DNA of 64,000 bases from Citrobacter freundii (GTDB lineage Bacteria > Bacteroidota > Bacteroidia > Chitinophagales > Chitinophagaceae). Made by a program: the position numbers and the translations under genes. The stretch lies in assembly GCA_003243445.1 (NCBI GenBank), contig QFQQ01000034.1, forward strand, positions 1-64,000, in the 5' to 3' direction. How positions within the stretch are numbered: the stretch's first letter is position 1; every line of letters starts with the position of its first letter. This document shows positions 9,219-18,032 of this stretch, piece by piece. The notes below the pieces were generated by a model, which was given only the letters and a program-made list of their open reading frames with translations, had not been told where the DNA came from and did not search any database.

Positions 9219-9226
9219 CAAAGCTA
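9219..9226 (-). promoter_or_regulatory. -7 box (TAGCTTTG) of hutH
   Basis: An exact TAnnTTTG match on the minus strand with four bases (CACC) between it and the hutH ATG. The palindromic repeat starting near 9243 lies immediately upstream, where a -33 element would be expected. Confidence 0.55.
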
Positions 9227-9242
9227 AGCGTTAACGGGAAAA

Positions 9243-9438
9243 AGGTTCCATAGGTTTCATAAGTTTAATAGGTTTCATAGGTTGTCGTAACCGGATCGGA
9301 ACTTCTATACGTTTTCAGCCTTACCCATTTCCGGTATTAAATTGCCAGAAATGTTAGAAGGGTTGATCCGGTTACGACAACCTATGAAACCTATTAAACT
9401 TATGGAACCTATGGAACCTCTGAAACCTCTGAAACCCA
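9243..9438. repeat. Nonamer-array palindrome with 40-bp perfect arms
   Basis: Arms 9258-9297 and 9365-9404 are perfectly complementary over 40 nt, with a 67-nt loop. Outside the perfect core, further 9-nt words of the AGGTTTCAT / ATGGAACCT type continue on both sides (9243-9257 and 9405-9438). It fills the gap between the hutH promoter and the stop codon of the S9 peptidase gene. Confidence 0.85.
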
Positions 9439-9446
9439 TACAGCCG

Positions 9447-12008
9447 CTATTCCTCTTCTTCCGGCGCAGCACCCCCAGTTCTTCCTCCTCCCTGCTCCAC
9501 TTCCCTGTCCATTTCTTCAATGTTCACGGAATTCGGAACAGCGCCGAGCAGATGTTGTGCAAAGAAGTCGCAGGATCTCCAGAAGAAATATTCTGTCATT
9601 ACACCGTAGCCGTGACGCTGACCGGGAAGCATTACAAACTCAAAACGTTTGTTGGCTTTGATCAATGCATTCATCATGCGGATCGTATTTGCAGGGTGAA
9701 CATTGTTATCGATATCACCATGACTGAGCATCAAATGACCCTTCAGGTTTTTGGCAAGCTCAGGATTTTTTTCGATCGCATAGACAAATGAAGTATCGCC
9801 TTTATCACTGATCTGTTCTCTTACACCATGGTGCTTTTCACTCCACCAGCGGTTGTAGATATTGTTCTCATGATTACCTGCGCTGCTCACTGCCACTTTA
9901 AAGAAATCAGGATAAACAAGCATGGCAGCTGTGCTCATAAAGCCACCGCCGCTATGTCCGTGGATACCTACTTTTTCAATGTCAATGAATTTATAGCGAT
10001 AGCTTAATTGCTCGATCGCTGCTTTTTTATCAGCGAGACCATAATCACGCAGATTGCCGTAACCATAATTGTGATACCATTTGCTGCGGCTTGGGTGACC
10101 ACCACGGTTTCCGACAGTGATCACGATAAAACCCATTTGCGCAAGACGGTCGATCCTGTCCATGCCTTTACCAAATGCTTTATTTACGGCTTCGGTTTGC
10201 GGTCCGGGGTATACATATTCGATGATCGGATATTTTTTTGTACTGTCGAAGTCAAATGGCTTATACATCACTCCGTACAGATCTGTATAGCCATCAGCTG
10301 CTTTTACTTTGAATGGTTCTGGGAATTTATAACCAGCTTCAAAAAGACCGCTCATGTCTGTAGTCTCCAGCGTCATGATCACTTTGCCGGTTGCATCCTG
10401 TAATACAGAAACCGGGGCAGTGTTTACGCGGGAATAAGTGTTTACGAAATAGCGGCTGTTGTCATCCACGCTTGCGCTGTTATCATAATTGCCTGGGTTC
10501 AGCAATTTTAAACCGGTGCCGTCAAAATTCACGCGGTATAAATGCGTGTAATATGGATCTTCATTTGCTTCGCGGCCATTGGCAGTAAAGTACAGAACGC
10601 GGTTTTTTTCATCGATGCCTTCAATGTCTTCACAATGGAATGCCCCGCTCGTGATCTGATTTTTTAATTTGCCGTTTTCATCGTACAAATAAAAATGTGC
10701 CCAGCCATCGGCTTCACTCCATTGGATAAGTTCTTTACCACCATTGATAAGGCCGACACGGCGATTCTCAACATACGTGTTCAGTCTTTCCGGGATCAGC
10801 GTTTTTACTGAATCGCTGTTAACATCCACAATGCAAAGGTCGATGCGCTTCAGATCACGGCTGGTGCGGCTGAGATAAAACTTATCATTTGTGCCCTGCC
10901 AGAATGAAGCACGTCTTTCATCGTCTCTTTCTTTCTGCAAAGGTGGTGCGCTCCAGAGACCGATCTCCTGGTCTTTGAACGCCGCCACTTTGATCTTCTT
11001 GTTTGTTTTATTCTGGAAATCGAACAGGTATACTTCACGCTGCGGCGCTTCTTTTTCGCCCGGCATTTGGTATTTGTATGTTTCGAGTGTTGGTCTTGGT
11101 TCAGCCACGCTGTTGATCACCCAAAGATCTTTTACATCGCGGTTATCAGTGCGTGTGAGTGCGAAATAGCGGCCATCTTTTGACCAGAGAAGATATACGC
11201 CTTTGCGTTTGTCTTTATTCTTTTCTTTATCCACGTTCGTTTCATTACCTCCGCCTCCACTGCCATAGCTGTAGTTCTCTTCGCCATCTTTGGTCAGCGG
11301 GGTTTCAACGATCGTACTGTCATCATCTTTCACAAGTGCCTTGCTATAGTTGGCACTGTCCATATAATAGAGATTGTTCCTGCGGGAGAAGAAAACGAAT
11401 TTCTTATCCGGCGAGAACGAAGCCCACATGGCATTCTCCTTCGGTTTTTCATAATCTTTCAGTTCGGTCAACACGCCGGTGTTAAGATTATATTCAAAGA
11501 AGAAGGTCTTCTTTGATTTGGCAGCAGTACCTGCGCCCGGTCCACCCGCTCTTCCGCCGCCGCGACGGCCACCGCCTGTGGTTGCGTTCGTTTTGGAAGT
11601 ATCTTTTTTCTCTTCATCAAGCGTACTGAGGATCTCAAAGCGGACGCTGTTCTCATCAGCCGTGAATTTGAGATTGGTAATAGGAAGATGTTGTCCGTCA
11701 AACGGATCTTTTACAATACGTGTGATCTCAGCTGCAAGTTTGATGGGATCGAACATCGGACGTTTGGATCCTTTCAATGCATCAACGATGTACCAGTTCT
11801 TTCCATCACGGTTCTCGTATACATACCAAAAGCGGTCGCTCAGTTTCAGCCAGTGCGGATCCACGCTTGTGCTGAACAGCATCTTATTTACTTTGGTTGG
11901 AGAAAAACGTGCAGCCAGTGCGTAGTTGGCTGTTGGTGTAGATTGGGAAAAACCGGAAAGTCCGAAACATAATAATAATGCAAAGCCCGGTAGGCGTCGG
12001 TAAATCAT
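9447..12008 (-). CDS. S9 family peptidase (DPP IV/prolyl-oligopeptidase superfamily), secreted
   Basis: Serine exopeptidase-like protein, about 853 aa, with a signal peptide (MIYRRLPGFALLLCFG..., cleaved near FSQ) and so probably periplasmic. An N-terminal beta-propeller (roughly 40-560) has a Gly/Arg-rich insertion (GGGRRGGGRAGGPGAG) near 145-165. The alpha/beta-hydrolase domain follows, with nucleophile Ser in GIHGHSGGGFMS near 690, Asp in LSHGDIDNNVHP and His in PGQRHGYG. The C-terminus is an acidic, Gly-rich tail. The ATG at 12008 is chosen because the -7 box TATATTTG at 12042-12049 overlaps the alternative TTG start at 12044. Probable role: peptide scavenging. Confidence 0.9.
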   Translation of the reverse strand: MIYRRLPGFALLLCFGLSGFSQSTPTANYALAARFSPTKVNKMLFSTSVDPHWLKLSDRFWYVYENRDGKNWYIVDALKGSKRPMFDPIKLAAEITRIVKDPFDGQHLPITNLKFTADENSVRFEILSTLDEEKKDTSKTNATTGGGRRGGGRAGGPGAGTAAKSKKTFFFEYNLNTGVLTELKDYEKPKENAMWASFSPDKKFVFFSRRNNLYYMDSANYSKALVKDDDSTIVETPLTKDGEENYSYGSGGGGNETNVDKEKNKDKRKGVYLLWSKDGRYFALTRTDNRDVKDLWVINSVAEPRPTLETYKYQMPGEKEAPQREVYLFDFQNKTNKKIKVAAFKDQEIGLWSAPPLQKERDDERRASFWQGTNDKFYLSRTSRDLKRIDLCIVDVNSDSVKTLIPERLNTYVENRRVGLINGGKELIQWSEADGWAHFYLYDENGKLKNQITSGAFHCEDIEGIDEKNRVLYFTANGREANEDPYYTHLYRVNFDGTGLKLLNPGNYDNSASVDDNSRYFVNTYSRVNTAPVSVLQDATGKVIMTLETTDMSGLFEAGYKFPEPFKVKAADGYTDLYGVMYKPFDFDSTKKYPIIEYVYPGPQTEAVNKAFGKGMDRIDRLAQMGFIVITVGNRGGHPSRSKWYHNYGYGNLRDYGLADKKAAIEQLSYRYKFIDIEKVGIHGHSGGGFMSTAAMLVYPDFFKVAVSSAGNHENNIYNRWWSEKHHGVREQISDKGDTSFVYAIEKNPELAKNLKGHLMLSHGDIDNNVHPANTIRMMNALIKANKRFEFVMLPGQRHGYGVMTEYFFWRSCDFFAQHLLGAVPNSVNIEEMDREVEQGGGRTGGAAPEEEE

Positions 12009-12041
12009 AAGCCTTAACAATTTGGTTTTGGTTGATAAATT

Positions 12042-12049
12042 CAAATATA
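12042..12049 (-). promoter_or_regulatory. -7 box (TATATTTG) of the S9 peptidase gene
   Basis: An exact TAnnTTTG match on the minus strand, leaving 33 nt to the ATG at 12008. It decides the start: the upstream TTG candidate at 12044 lies inside the box. A word-repeat arm begins only about 12 nt upstream. Confidence 0.6.
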
Positions 12050-12061
12050 GGCAAATAAGAA

Positions 12062-12345
12062 AAAGGTTCCGGAGGTCCCATGAGTTTCAGAAGTTCCTGA
12101 GATTGATGTCCTGCAATGAAAGTGCTATCGTACTGGTAACAGGTTTTTCAACTTTCGGAGTTTATAAAACTATCGGAACGTTCGGAATCTTGCAGATCGT
12201 TAGTACCAGGAGATATTTGACGCGAAATCCGCGCTCAGCCTGTGAGTTATTTTTGAAGGTAAACGAAAACGGTGGATAAAATGTTGACTACTTATCCTGT
12301 CACAGCCTTCCAAACTTCCCAAATCTCTCAAACCCATGGAACTTG
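12062..12345. repeat. Degenerate AGGTTCC/AAACCC palindromic region
   Basis: The left words (AAGGTTCCGGAGG, GAGTTTCAGAAGTTCC) at 12062-12098 and the right words (CTTCCAAACTTCCC, CTCAAACCCATGGAAC) at 12307-12343 resemble the nonamer palindromes but pair poorly. This looks like a decayed copy. No gene is supported in 12050-12357. Confidence 0.4.
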
Positions 12346-12357
12346 TGCAACCTTCCT

Positions 12358-12888
12358 TCATTCTTCCCCGGCGATATATCGCTTATAATCCATCTCCAGT
12401 TTTTCAATCTCCGCGATCAGGAAATCGAACAGATTCCCTTTAAAAGGTTCTGTATCCTCGCCATAGTGATCATATTCGATGGTGATCTTTCCATCAAGGA
12501 TATAAGCGCGGTAGGCATTGCCGCTTCGCTGAAAGAACTGTTGTCCTTTCGCAGGTGTTTCTTCCTCGTCAAAATAATAATCAAAGGTCATCCATTCAGG
12601 CACGCCGGGTTCCTGGCTAAGTCCGAATACATAGAAGCCATACCCGAATTTCCACATCGGGAGCACTTCCATTTCTTTAGGTCTTGCCCATACGTTTTCT
12701 TTTACGTCGATGATGAGCTGACCGAGGCCGGTCAGAAATTCTTTTACATCGTCAGAAAGCCTGAGGTTCACGGAATGTTCGAATGCGTGTATCTGTTCCG
12801 GTGTGGCAGGCTTATGTTTTGAGGTGAGGACGTTAAAGTCGTCATTGAGTTGGGTGTAGCGGGTCTGAAGATCCTGGAGGGAAGACAT
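12358..12888 (-). CDS. SMI1/KNR4 (SUKH) family protein
   Basis: 176 aa, cytoplasmic, no signal peptide. An N-terminal helix-rich stretch (SLQDLQTRYTQLNDDFNVL) is followed by the SUKH-type pattern: TPEQIHAFEHSVNLRLSDDVKEFL at about 30-53, where in this family E and P/L positions open the fold, then the WKFGYGFYVFGL core. SUKH proteins are often immunity proteins to secreted nuclease toxins, but solitary housekeeping-like copies are also common. No toxin gene or polymorphic-toxin fragment is visible nearby, so an immunity role is not supported here. Monocistronic, minus strand. Confidence 0.65.
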   Translation of the reverse strand: MSSLQDLQTRYTQLNDDFNVLTSKHKPATPEQIHAFEHSVNLRLSDDVKEFLTGLGQLIIDVKENVWARPKEMEVLPMWKFGYGFYVFGLSQEPGVPEWMTFDYYFDEEETPAKGQQFFQRSGNAYRAYILDGKITIEYDHYGEDTEPFKGNLFDFLIAEIEKLEMDYKRYIAGEE

Positions 12889-12999
12889 GGGTTGAGTGTT
12901 TGAGTCTGCTTTAATGCCATGAAAGATACTGGTAAATCCAGTTCATGCGGCAGACTATTATGAGCAACCGGGTGAGTTTCAATGCCGTCTTCACTTTTT

Positions 13000-13031
13000 T
13001 TTGCTCTTAATCCTTTTCGTGCTTATCTTCG
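13000..13031 (+). promoter_or_regulatory. Promoter of tRNA-Arg
   Basis: A TTTG at 13000-13003 and TATCTTCG at 13024-13031 are separated by 20 nt. This matches the Bacteroidota -33/-7 layout with one mismatch in the -7 box. The predicted start is about 10-14 nt before the mature tRNA. Confidence 0.6.
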
Positions 13032-13049
13032 CGCCCTGCTTTAAAACAG

Positions 13050-13123
13050 GGTCCGGTAGCTCAGCTGAATAGAGCAACTGCCTTCTAAGCAGTAGGTCAT
13101 TGGTTTGAATCCAATCCGGATCA
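13050..13123 (+). tRNA. tRNA-Arg (anticodon TCT)
   Basis: A full cloverleaf can be drawn over 74 nt: acceptor GGTCCGG with CCGGATC (one G-T pair), D-arm GCTC/GAGC, anticodon arm ACTGC/GCAGT with loop CTTCTAA (anticodon TCT at 13084-13086), T-arm ATTGG/CCAAT and discriminator A. The 3' CCA is not encoded (CAA follows). It reads AGA codons, and AGG by wobble. No integrated element flanks it. Confidence 0.95.
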
Positions 13124-13124
13124 C

Positions 13125-13154
13125 AAGCGAAGTCTCAAGGGCTTCGCTTTTTTT
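13125..13154 (+). terminator. Rho-independent terminator of tRNA-Arg
   Basis: Stem AAGCGAAG (13125-13132) / CTTCGCTT (13142-13149), followed by a T run through 13154, begins 2 nt after the tRNA. Confidence 0.85.
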
Positions 13155-13203
13155 ATGTTGCTGCTGAAAGAGCAGTTCCTTCTGGTGTAAGATTCCCTCC
13201 TTT

Positions 13204-13437
13204 GCTACGGCGTAAGTATCCCGCAGATTCCGCAGATTTATCAGTCCGACAAATGAAATGATCACCTGTAAATGACGGCGTTTTATTAGTGTCCGCGGAT
13301 TACGCCGATGACTTCCTGATAACTTGAAGATATCTGCGAAATCTGCGGATACAAACCGAGCCGGTTTTATTATAGGATAAAGGGACAATGATCAGATGGA
13401 TAGATCTGCGTAATCTGCGGGATACTTACGCTGTAGC
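13204..13437. repeat. ATCTGCG-word palindrome
   Basis: Outer arms 13204-13237 and 13404-13437 pair at 32 of 34 positions. The interior carries more ATCTGCGGA-type 9-nt words in both orientations. An apparent minus-strand reading frame here (13041-13388) runs through the tRNA and the repeat and is not a gene. Confidence 0.8.
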
Positions 13438-13524
13438 GAAGAAGGTGAAATACTACCTGGCCTGTGGCCGCTGAGCCTTGACGTTGCCGGGGTAACAATC
13501 TGCTGGCCGCTTAACGACAAAAAA

Positions 13525-13607
13525 CAAAGGTTCCAAAGATTCCAGACGTTCCAAAGATCTACGACAACCTCTGGAACCCCTGAAACCTCTGGAACCTCTG
13601 GAACTTT
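13525..13607. repeat. AGGTTCCA-word palindrome downstream of katG
   Basis: Left words at 13525-13558 (AAAGGTTCCAAAGATTCCAG) and right words at 13567-13607 (CTGGAACC, TGAAACCTC) form an imperfect hairpin with a short loop. It lies 6 nt from the katG stop codon and could end that transcript. Confidence 0.65.
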
Positions 13608-13613
13608 CACCTC

Positions 13614-15884
13614 CTACAACTCAAACCTATCCAGGTTCATCACCTTCACCCATGCCGCAGCAAAATCGTTCACAAACTTCTTCGTCGCATCCGAACTGCC
13701 ATATACTTCTGCAATTGCTCTCAGCTCCGCATTCGAACCGAATACAAGGTCCGCTCTTGTAGCTGTCCATTTTGCAGCGCCTGTTTTGCGGTCACTGCCT
13801 TCATATAATTCCTTTGATCCATCACTTGCTTTCCATGCGGTACTCATGTCGAGCAGGTTTACAAAGAAATCATTTGTCAGCAGGCCGGGGCGTGACGTGA
13901 ATACGCCATGTTTTGATCCGTCAAAGTTTGTATTCAATACACGCATACCGCCCACCAGTACTGTCAACTCCGGAGCACTCAGCGTCAGCAGATAGGCTTT
14001 ATCTATCAGCAGTTCTTCAGTAGATGCCTGTGATCTTGATCTCCGATAATTACGGAAACCATCAGCGAGTGGTTCCAGGTAATTGACCGATTCAACATCG
14101 GTTTGTTTTTCGGAAGCATCCATACGGCCGGGAGTGAATGGGACCGTAATAGTATGACCTGCATCCTTTGCCGCTTTTTCTACAGCGGCTGCGCCAGCCA
14201 GTACGATCAGATCTGCAAGAGAGATTTTCTTTCCATTTGATTGTGCCGCATTGAATTCTTTGGCGATACCTTCCAACACATCGAGCACTTTCTGCAATTG
14301 TGGCGGATTGTTCACTTTCCAGAATTTCTGCGGAGCGAGACGTACGCGTGCGCCATTCGCTCCACCCCGTTTATCCGTACCACGGAAAGTAGATGCGGAA
14401 GCCCATGCTGTTGAAACCAGTTCAGATACTGTCAGACCGGAAGCCAGCACTTTTGCTTTCAATGCTGCAATATCGTTTTCATCAACCAACGCGTGGTCAA
14501 CCGCAGGGATCGGATCCTGCCAGAGCAGTTCTTCAGCAGGCACGTCCGGGCCGAGATAGCGCGTCTTTGGTCCCATATCACGATGCGTGAGCTTGAACCA
14601 TGCGCGGGCAAATGCATCGGCGAATGCATCAGGATTTTCCAGGAAACGCCTGGAGATCTTTTCATATGCAGGGTCAAACCTTAATGAAAGATCTGTTGTA
14701 AGCATGGTTGGCAAATGTTTTTTTGAACTGTCGTATGCATCAGGAATGATATCGCCGGCATCTTTTGCCACCCATTGATGTGCACCTGCAGGACTTTTGG
14801 TGAGGCTCCATTCAAATCCAAACAGGTTCTCAAAAAAGTTATTGCTCCATTTTGTTGGTGTCTTCGTCCAGGTCACTTCCAGTCCGCTGGTAATGGTATC
14901 AGCACCTTTACCGGAGCCAAAGCTGTTTGCCCAGCCAAAGCCCTGCAGTTCGAGATCAGAAGCTTCCGGTTCTTTGCCGACATGTGTTGCAGGAGCTGCA
15001 CCATGGGTTTTACCAAAACTGTGGCCACCGGCGATGAGTGCAACCGTTTCTTCATCATTCATGGCCATGCGGCCGAATGTATCGCGGATATCTTTTGCGG
15101 CAGCGACCGGATCAGGATTGCCATCGGGGCCTTCAGGGTTTACATAGATCAGCCCCATCTGAACAGCTGCCAGCGGTTTTTCGAGATTGCGCGAATGAAT
15201 GTCTCCATCTGCATCATCATCAGACACCAGTACGCCATGACCTTCTACGCCGTCGGAACCGTGTGCATAACGGATATCGCCACCAAGCCAGGTTGTTTCA
15301 GCGCCCCAGTAAACCGACTCATCTGCCTCCCATACATCTTCACGTCCACCGGCAAAGCCAAAGGTGTTAAAACCCATTGACTCCAGTGCAATGTTCCCGG
15401 TGAGGATCATCAGATCGGCCCAGGAGATCTTGCGTCCGTATTTCTGTTTGATCGGCCAGAGCAATCTGCGCGCTTTATCCAGGCTCACGTTATCGGGCCA
15501 GCTGTTCAGCGGAGCAAAACGCTGCTGACCTGCCGCACCACCGCCACGTCCATCAAATACACGATACGTTCCCGCACTATGCCAGGCCATGCGTATGAAC
15601 AACGGACCATAATGACCAAAGTCTGCGGGCCACCAGTCCTGTGAATCCGTCATAAGCGCATGCAGATCTTTTTTTACTGCTTCAAGATCCAGTGTTTTGA
15701 ACTCTTCCGCATAGTTGAATTTTTCATCCATGGGATTGGAAAGATCAGAATGCTGGCGAAGGATATTCAGCTTTAACTGGTTTGGCCACCAATCGCGGTT
15801 TCTCGTACCGCCACCACCGGTATTACTTTTCAAACTGCCATTGTGAAAGGGGCATTTACTGATGTCATTTGAGTCTTGTGCCAT
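13614..15884 (-). CDS. katG: Catalase-peroxidase
   Basis: Bifunctional heme catalase/peroxidase that removes H2O2, cytoplasmic, 756 aa from the chosen ATG. The distal site Arg98-Trp101-His102 lies in RMAWHSAGTYR. The Trp-Tyr-Met adduct partners are present: Tyr in GLIYVNPEGP and Met in GRMAMNDEETVAL. The proximal heme ligand His is in GGHSFGKTHG. The second, degenerate peroxidase domain (about 430-750) is complete. A GTG at 15914 would add ten residues; the ATG at 15884 (MAQDSNDISKCPFHNG) fits the usual family start better. No OxyR or Fur gene adjoins it. Confidence 0.95.
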   Translation of the reverse strand: MAQDSNDISKCPFHNGSLKSNTGGGGTRNRDWWPNQLKLNILRQHSDLSNPMDEKFNYAEEFKTLDLEAVKKDLHALMTDSQDWWPADFGHYGPLFIRMAWHSAGTYRVFDGRGGGAAGQQRFAPLNSWPDNVSLDKARRLLWPIKQKYGRKISWADLMILTGNIALESMGFNTFGFAGGREDVWEADESVYWGAETTWLGGDIRYAHGSDGVEGHGVLVSDDDADGDIHSRNLEKPLAAVQMGLIYVNPEGPDGNPDPVAAAKDIRDTFGRMAMNDEETVALIAGGHSFGKTHGAAPATHVGKEPEASDLELQGFGWANSFGSGKGADTITSGLEVTWTKTPTKWSNNFFENLFGFEWSLTKSPAGAHQWVAKDAGDIIPDAYDSSKKHLPTMLTTDLSLRFDPAYEKISRRFLENPDAFADAFARAWFKLTHRDMGPKTRYLGPDVPAEELLWQDPIPAVDHALVDENDIAALKAKVLASGLTVSELVSTAWASASTFRGTDKRGGANGARVRLAPQKFWKVNNPPQLQKVLDVLEGIAKEFNAAQSNGKKISLADLIVLAGAAAVEKAAKDAGHTITVPFTPGRMDASEKQTDVESVNYLEPLADGFRNYRRSRSQASTEELLIDKAYLLTLSAPELTVLVGGMRVLNTNFDGSKHGVFTSRPGLLTNDFFVNLLDMSTAWKASDGSKELYEGSDRKTGAAKWTATRADLVFGSNAELRAIAEVYGSSDATKKFVNDFAAAWVKVMNLDRFEL

Positions 15885-16142
15885 TGTTGTAAGGTTTTTG
15901 TGTTGATGTGACACCTGCGTATATGGATCATGCAGGAATGATAAAATTATGGGATTGAGTACATAAACGTAATCAATATATTCTATGCTTTAATAGTTTG
16001 TATCTATTAAGCAGGGATCGGGAAGATTAAAAAGGCAATATTGTGAAGGTAAGCTCCATCTGTGTATCAACGGCAAGGCAATTGCGCAGTATCGGGTGAT
16101 GCTGCAAGGTATTCTCATCAGCTCAGGTCCATCCTCCGATCA

Positions 16143-16272
16143 AAGTCGTTTGGTTATACTGCCTCTTTTGCACGTTCTTATCGTCCTTCCCGACTTGCCG
16201 GTTAAAATTGAACCGGGAAGAGGGGAAGGTCGGTAAGGAAGTTTGCGAGAAATGACCCTGGCTTCAGTTTGA
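16143..16272. repeat. Repeat unit A with hairpin (GTCTTACCGG family)
   Basis: Hairpin arms 16177-16203 and 16211-16237 pair at 22 of 27 positions. Sequence on both sides also resembles the unit at 16728-16850: an upstream CTCTT...GTTCTTA stretch and a downstream AAGTTTG...GACC...CTTCAGTT stretch. So the repeated unit is about 120 nt and larger than the hairpin. Confidence 0.6.
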
Positions 16273-16344
16273 TGGATGGATAATCAATCTATGATGATTA
16301 ACCAATCGTAATTCTTCGACTTGCTGAACTGAATGCTGAAAATA

Positions 16345-16578
16345 TTAGCGAAATGATCTTTTGCTGGAGAGTAATGTTCTGGTGGATAATGCCGCCGGAT
16401 CGGTGCGCATGCCATCTGTTGAAACACCGTCGTTTTGGATATATGGGAGACTTACCTGCTCGTGATCATTTGCAATCATGCGGTATAATCTGTCTAAGAT
16501 CATTTTGGGCAGTGATCTTACGATGATGTTCTGATTCTTATTGCTGCGTCTGAGAGGAGGTTTGTTCCCGGTGTTCAT
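16345..16578 (-). CDS. Possible small hypothetical protein
   Basis: A 77-aa frame starting MNTGNKPPLRRSNKNQN, basic and Ser-rich, ending LSSKRSFR. An in-frame ATG at 16623 would add 15 residues. Codon use is not unlike the neighbours and the composition is protein-like, but I recognise no family, promoter or ribosome-binding feature. It lies between two related repeat units. It could equally be non-coding. Confidence 0.25.
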   Translation of the reverse strand: MNTGNKPPLRRSNKNQNIIVRSLPKMILDRLYRMIANDHEQVSLPYIQNDGVSTDGMRTDPAALSTRTLLSSKRSFR

Positions 16579-16727
16579 AAGCGGATAGTTTGTATAACAG
16601 GTATAAATATCGTACCAGTGCATGATATGAATGGTTACGGCATCGTTAACGGATCCTTAAGAGTAAATGAACCACATTACTGCGGAATAAAACGGATCGT
16701 GCGTAAAAAATACCTCATTTGATATGG

Positions 16728-16850
16728 GAAGTTGGGTTAGTAAGCTGCTGCTCTTGTTCGTTCTTACCGTCTTCCCGCCTTACCGGTAAAAAATAAACCG
16801 GTAAGACGGTAAGGGAGTTTGAAGAAAGCGACCTTGTCTTCAGTTAATGT
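16728..16850. repeat. Repeat unit B with hairpin (GTCTTACCGG family)
   Basis: A relative of the unit at 16143-16272. Its inner hairpin is CTTACCGGT (16779-16787) with ACCGGTAAG (16797-16805). The left arm also has an extra CTTCCCGC word, so a longer alternative pairing with 16806-16813 is possible. Confidence 0.6.
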
Positions 16851-17164
16851 GTAAAAATGTCAATACATGACGGAGCTTAACCAAACGGAAAAAATAGAGC
16901 GATGAAATGGCCGACAAGATGAAGGACCTTCAGCTAAAAGAGAGGAAACCGGCCATCAGCCATCGGTCATCGGTCATCGAACGACTGTAGGGTTATAACC
17001 AGCAAGTTTGGTTTATTAGGAAGAGATTAATGCATTATTAAGACACGGCAAGAAGCAAGTCGACCGGTTGGAAAGAAAGAGCAATAAGGAATCGCGCATA
17101 AATGAACCGGTTTATTTTCCTTCTATCTCAATTTTGTATCTTGTCCGCTCAATCATGCTTTGTT

Positions 17165-17839
17165 ATGGATGTTAAAATAGAAGAATCCTGGAAAGAGATC
17201 TTAAAAGAAGAATTTAATAAAACTTATTTTCAGAATATCGCCACGCATTTAAAGACAGAAAGACAGCAGGGAAAAACGATCTATCCTCCCGGAAGTTTCA
17301 TCTTCAATGCATTTAACACTACACCGTTCAACAATGTAAAAGTGGTAATACTTGGCCAGGATCCCTATCATGGCCCTAACCAGGCGCATGGTCTTTGTTT
17401 TTCGGTGCAGAAAGGCGTCCCTCCACCCCCATCCCTTGTCAATATTTTTAAAGAATTACATGATGATACCGGTGTCAGAATTCCCAATCACGGTGATCTG
17501 ACCCAGTGGGCCAAACATGGAGTTTTCCTGCTCAACGCATCACTCACCGTTCGCGCTGGTGAACCAATGAGCCACGCCAAGATCGGCTGGGCTACTTTCA
17601 CGGATACGGTGATCAGAAAGATCTCTGAACTTAAATCGCATGTCGTCTTTCTTCTTTGGGGAAAATTCGCCCAGGAAAAGCGTGTGCTTATTGACGAAAG
17701 CAAGCATTGCATCCTTCGGTCCGTTCACCCCTCTCCCCTTTCCGCGTATGGCGGTTTCTTTGGCTGCAAGCATTTTTCAAAGGCCAATGAATATCTTATT
17801 GGGAAGGGGATTGATCCGGTGAATTGGCAACTTGATTGA
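17165..17839 (+). CDS. ung: Uracil-DNA glycosylase, family 1
   Basis: Base-excision repair enzyme that cleaves uracil from DNA, cytoplasmic, 224 aa. The water-activating motif GQDPYHG lies at 64-70 with catalytic Asp66. The minor-groove loop HPSPLSA is at 188-194 and the Phe/Asn uracil pocket is in GLCFSV and LLNASLTV. The ATG at 17165 (MDVKIEESW) is preferred over 17102 because the extra 21 residues have no family counterpart and a TATCTTG box at 17137-17143 lies within them. A heptamer palindrome follows before plsC. Confidence 0.95.
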   Translation: MDVKIEESWKEILKEEFNKTYFQNIATHLKTERQQGKTIYPPGSFIFNAFNTTPFNNVKVVILGQDPYHGPNQAHGLCFSVQKGVPPPPSLVNIFKELHDDTGVRIPNHGDLTQWAKHGVFLLNASLTVRAGEPMSHAKIGWATFTDTVIRKISELKSHVVFLLWGKFAQEKRVLIDESKHCILRSVHPSPLSAYGGFFGCKHFSKANEYLIGKGIDPVNWQLD

Positions 17840-17845
17840 GGAAGG

Positions 17846-17988
17846 GATGGTCGATGTTCGATGATCGATGGTCGACTTTGGGCTGGCAACTCGGACTAAT
17901 CGGTATTCTTTCGGGCAGCAATTTTTTTAAATAATCCGCCCTCTATAGTATCAATCATCGAACATCGACCATCGAACATCGATCATCG
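17846..17988. repeat. Heptamer-array palindrome between ung and plsC
   Basis: The left arm 17846-17875 is GATGGTC GATGTTC GATGATC GATGGTC plus GA. The right arm 17955-17988 has five complementary heptads in the same register. It begins 7 nt after the ung stop codon and ends 17 nt before the plsC -7 box, filling the gap almost exactly. Confidence 0.8.
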
Positions 17989-18005
17989 CCCTCCGGTCAA
18001 TTCCC

Positions 18006-18013
18006 TACCTTTG
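18006..18013 (+). promoter_or_regulatory. -7 box (TACCTTTG) of plsC
   Basis: An exact TAnnTTTG match, 19 nt before the ATG at 18033. The expected -33 region lies inside the right arm of the heptamer palindrome and shows no TTG. Confidence 0.6.
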
Positions 18014-18032
18014 TCCCCTCAAAAATCCACTC

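Larger units (their letters stand above)
15885..17136. other. 1.25-kb gene-poor region upstream of katG and ung
   Basis: Apart from one weak small frame (16345-16578) I see no gene. The region contains two related repeat units with hairpins (16143-16272 and 16728-16850) and a solitary arm of GATGGTC-type words at 16953-16981. It probably also holds the katG promoter, not pinned down. Confidence 0.5.

Noticed and set aside
12358..12888. SUKH protein as part of a toxin-immunity locus
   Set aside because: No toxin, secretion-domain remnant or further immunity gene lies nearby; the neighbours are a peptidase and a tRNA.
13041..13388. Minus-strand reading frame of 115 codons
   Set aside because: It runs antisense through tRNA-Arg, its terminator and the ATCTGCG-word palindrome; no domain or start signal.
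17846..17988. Heptamer arrays considered as CRISPR
   Set aside because: There are no regular 25-40-nt repeats with unique spacers and no cas genes; the words are 7 nt and arranged as two complementary arms.
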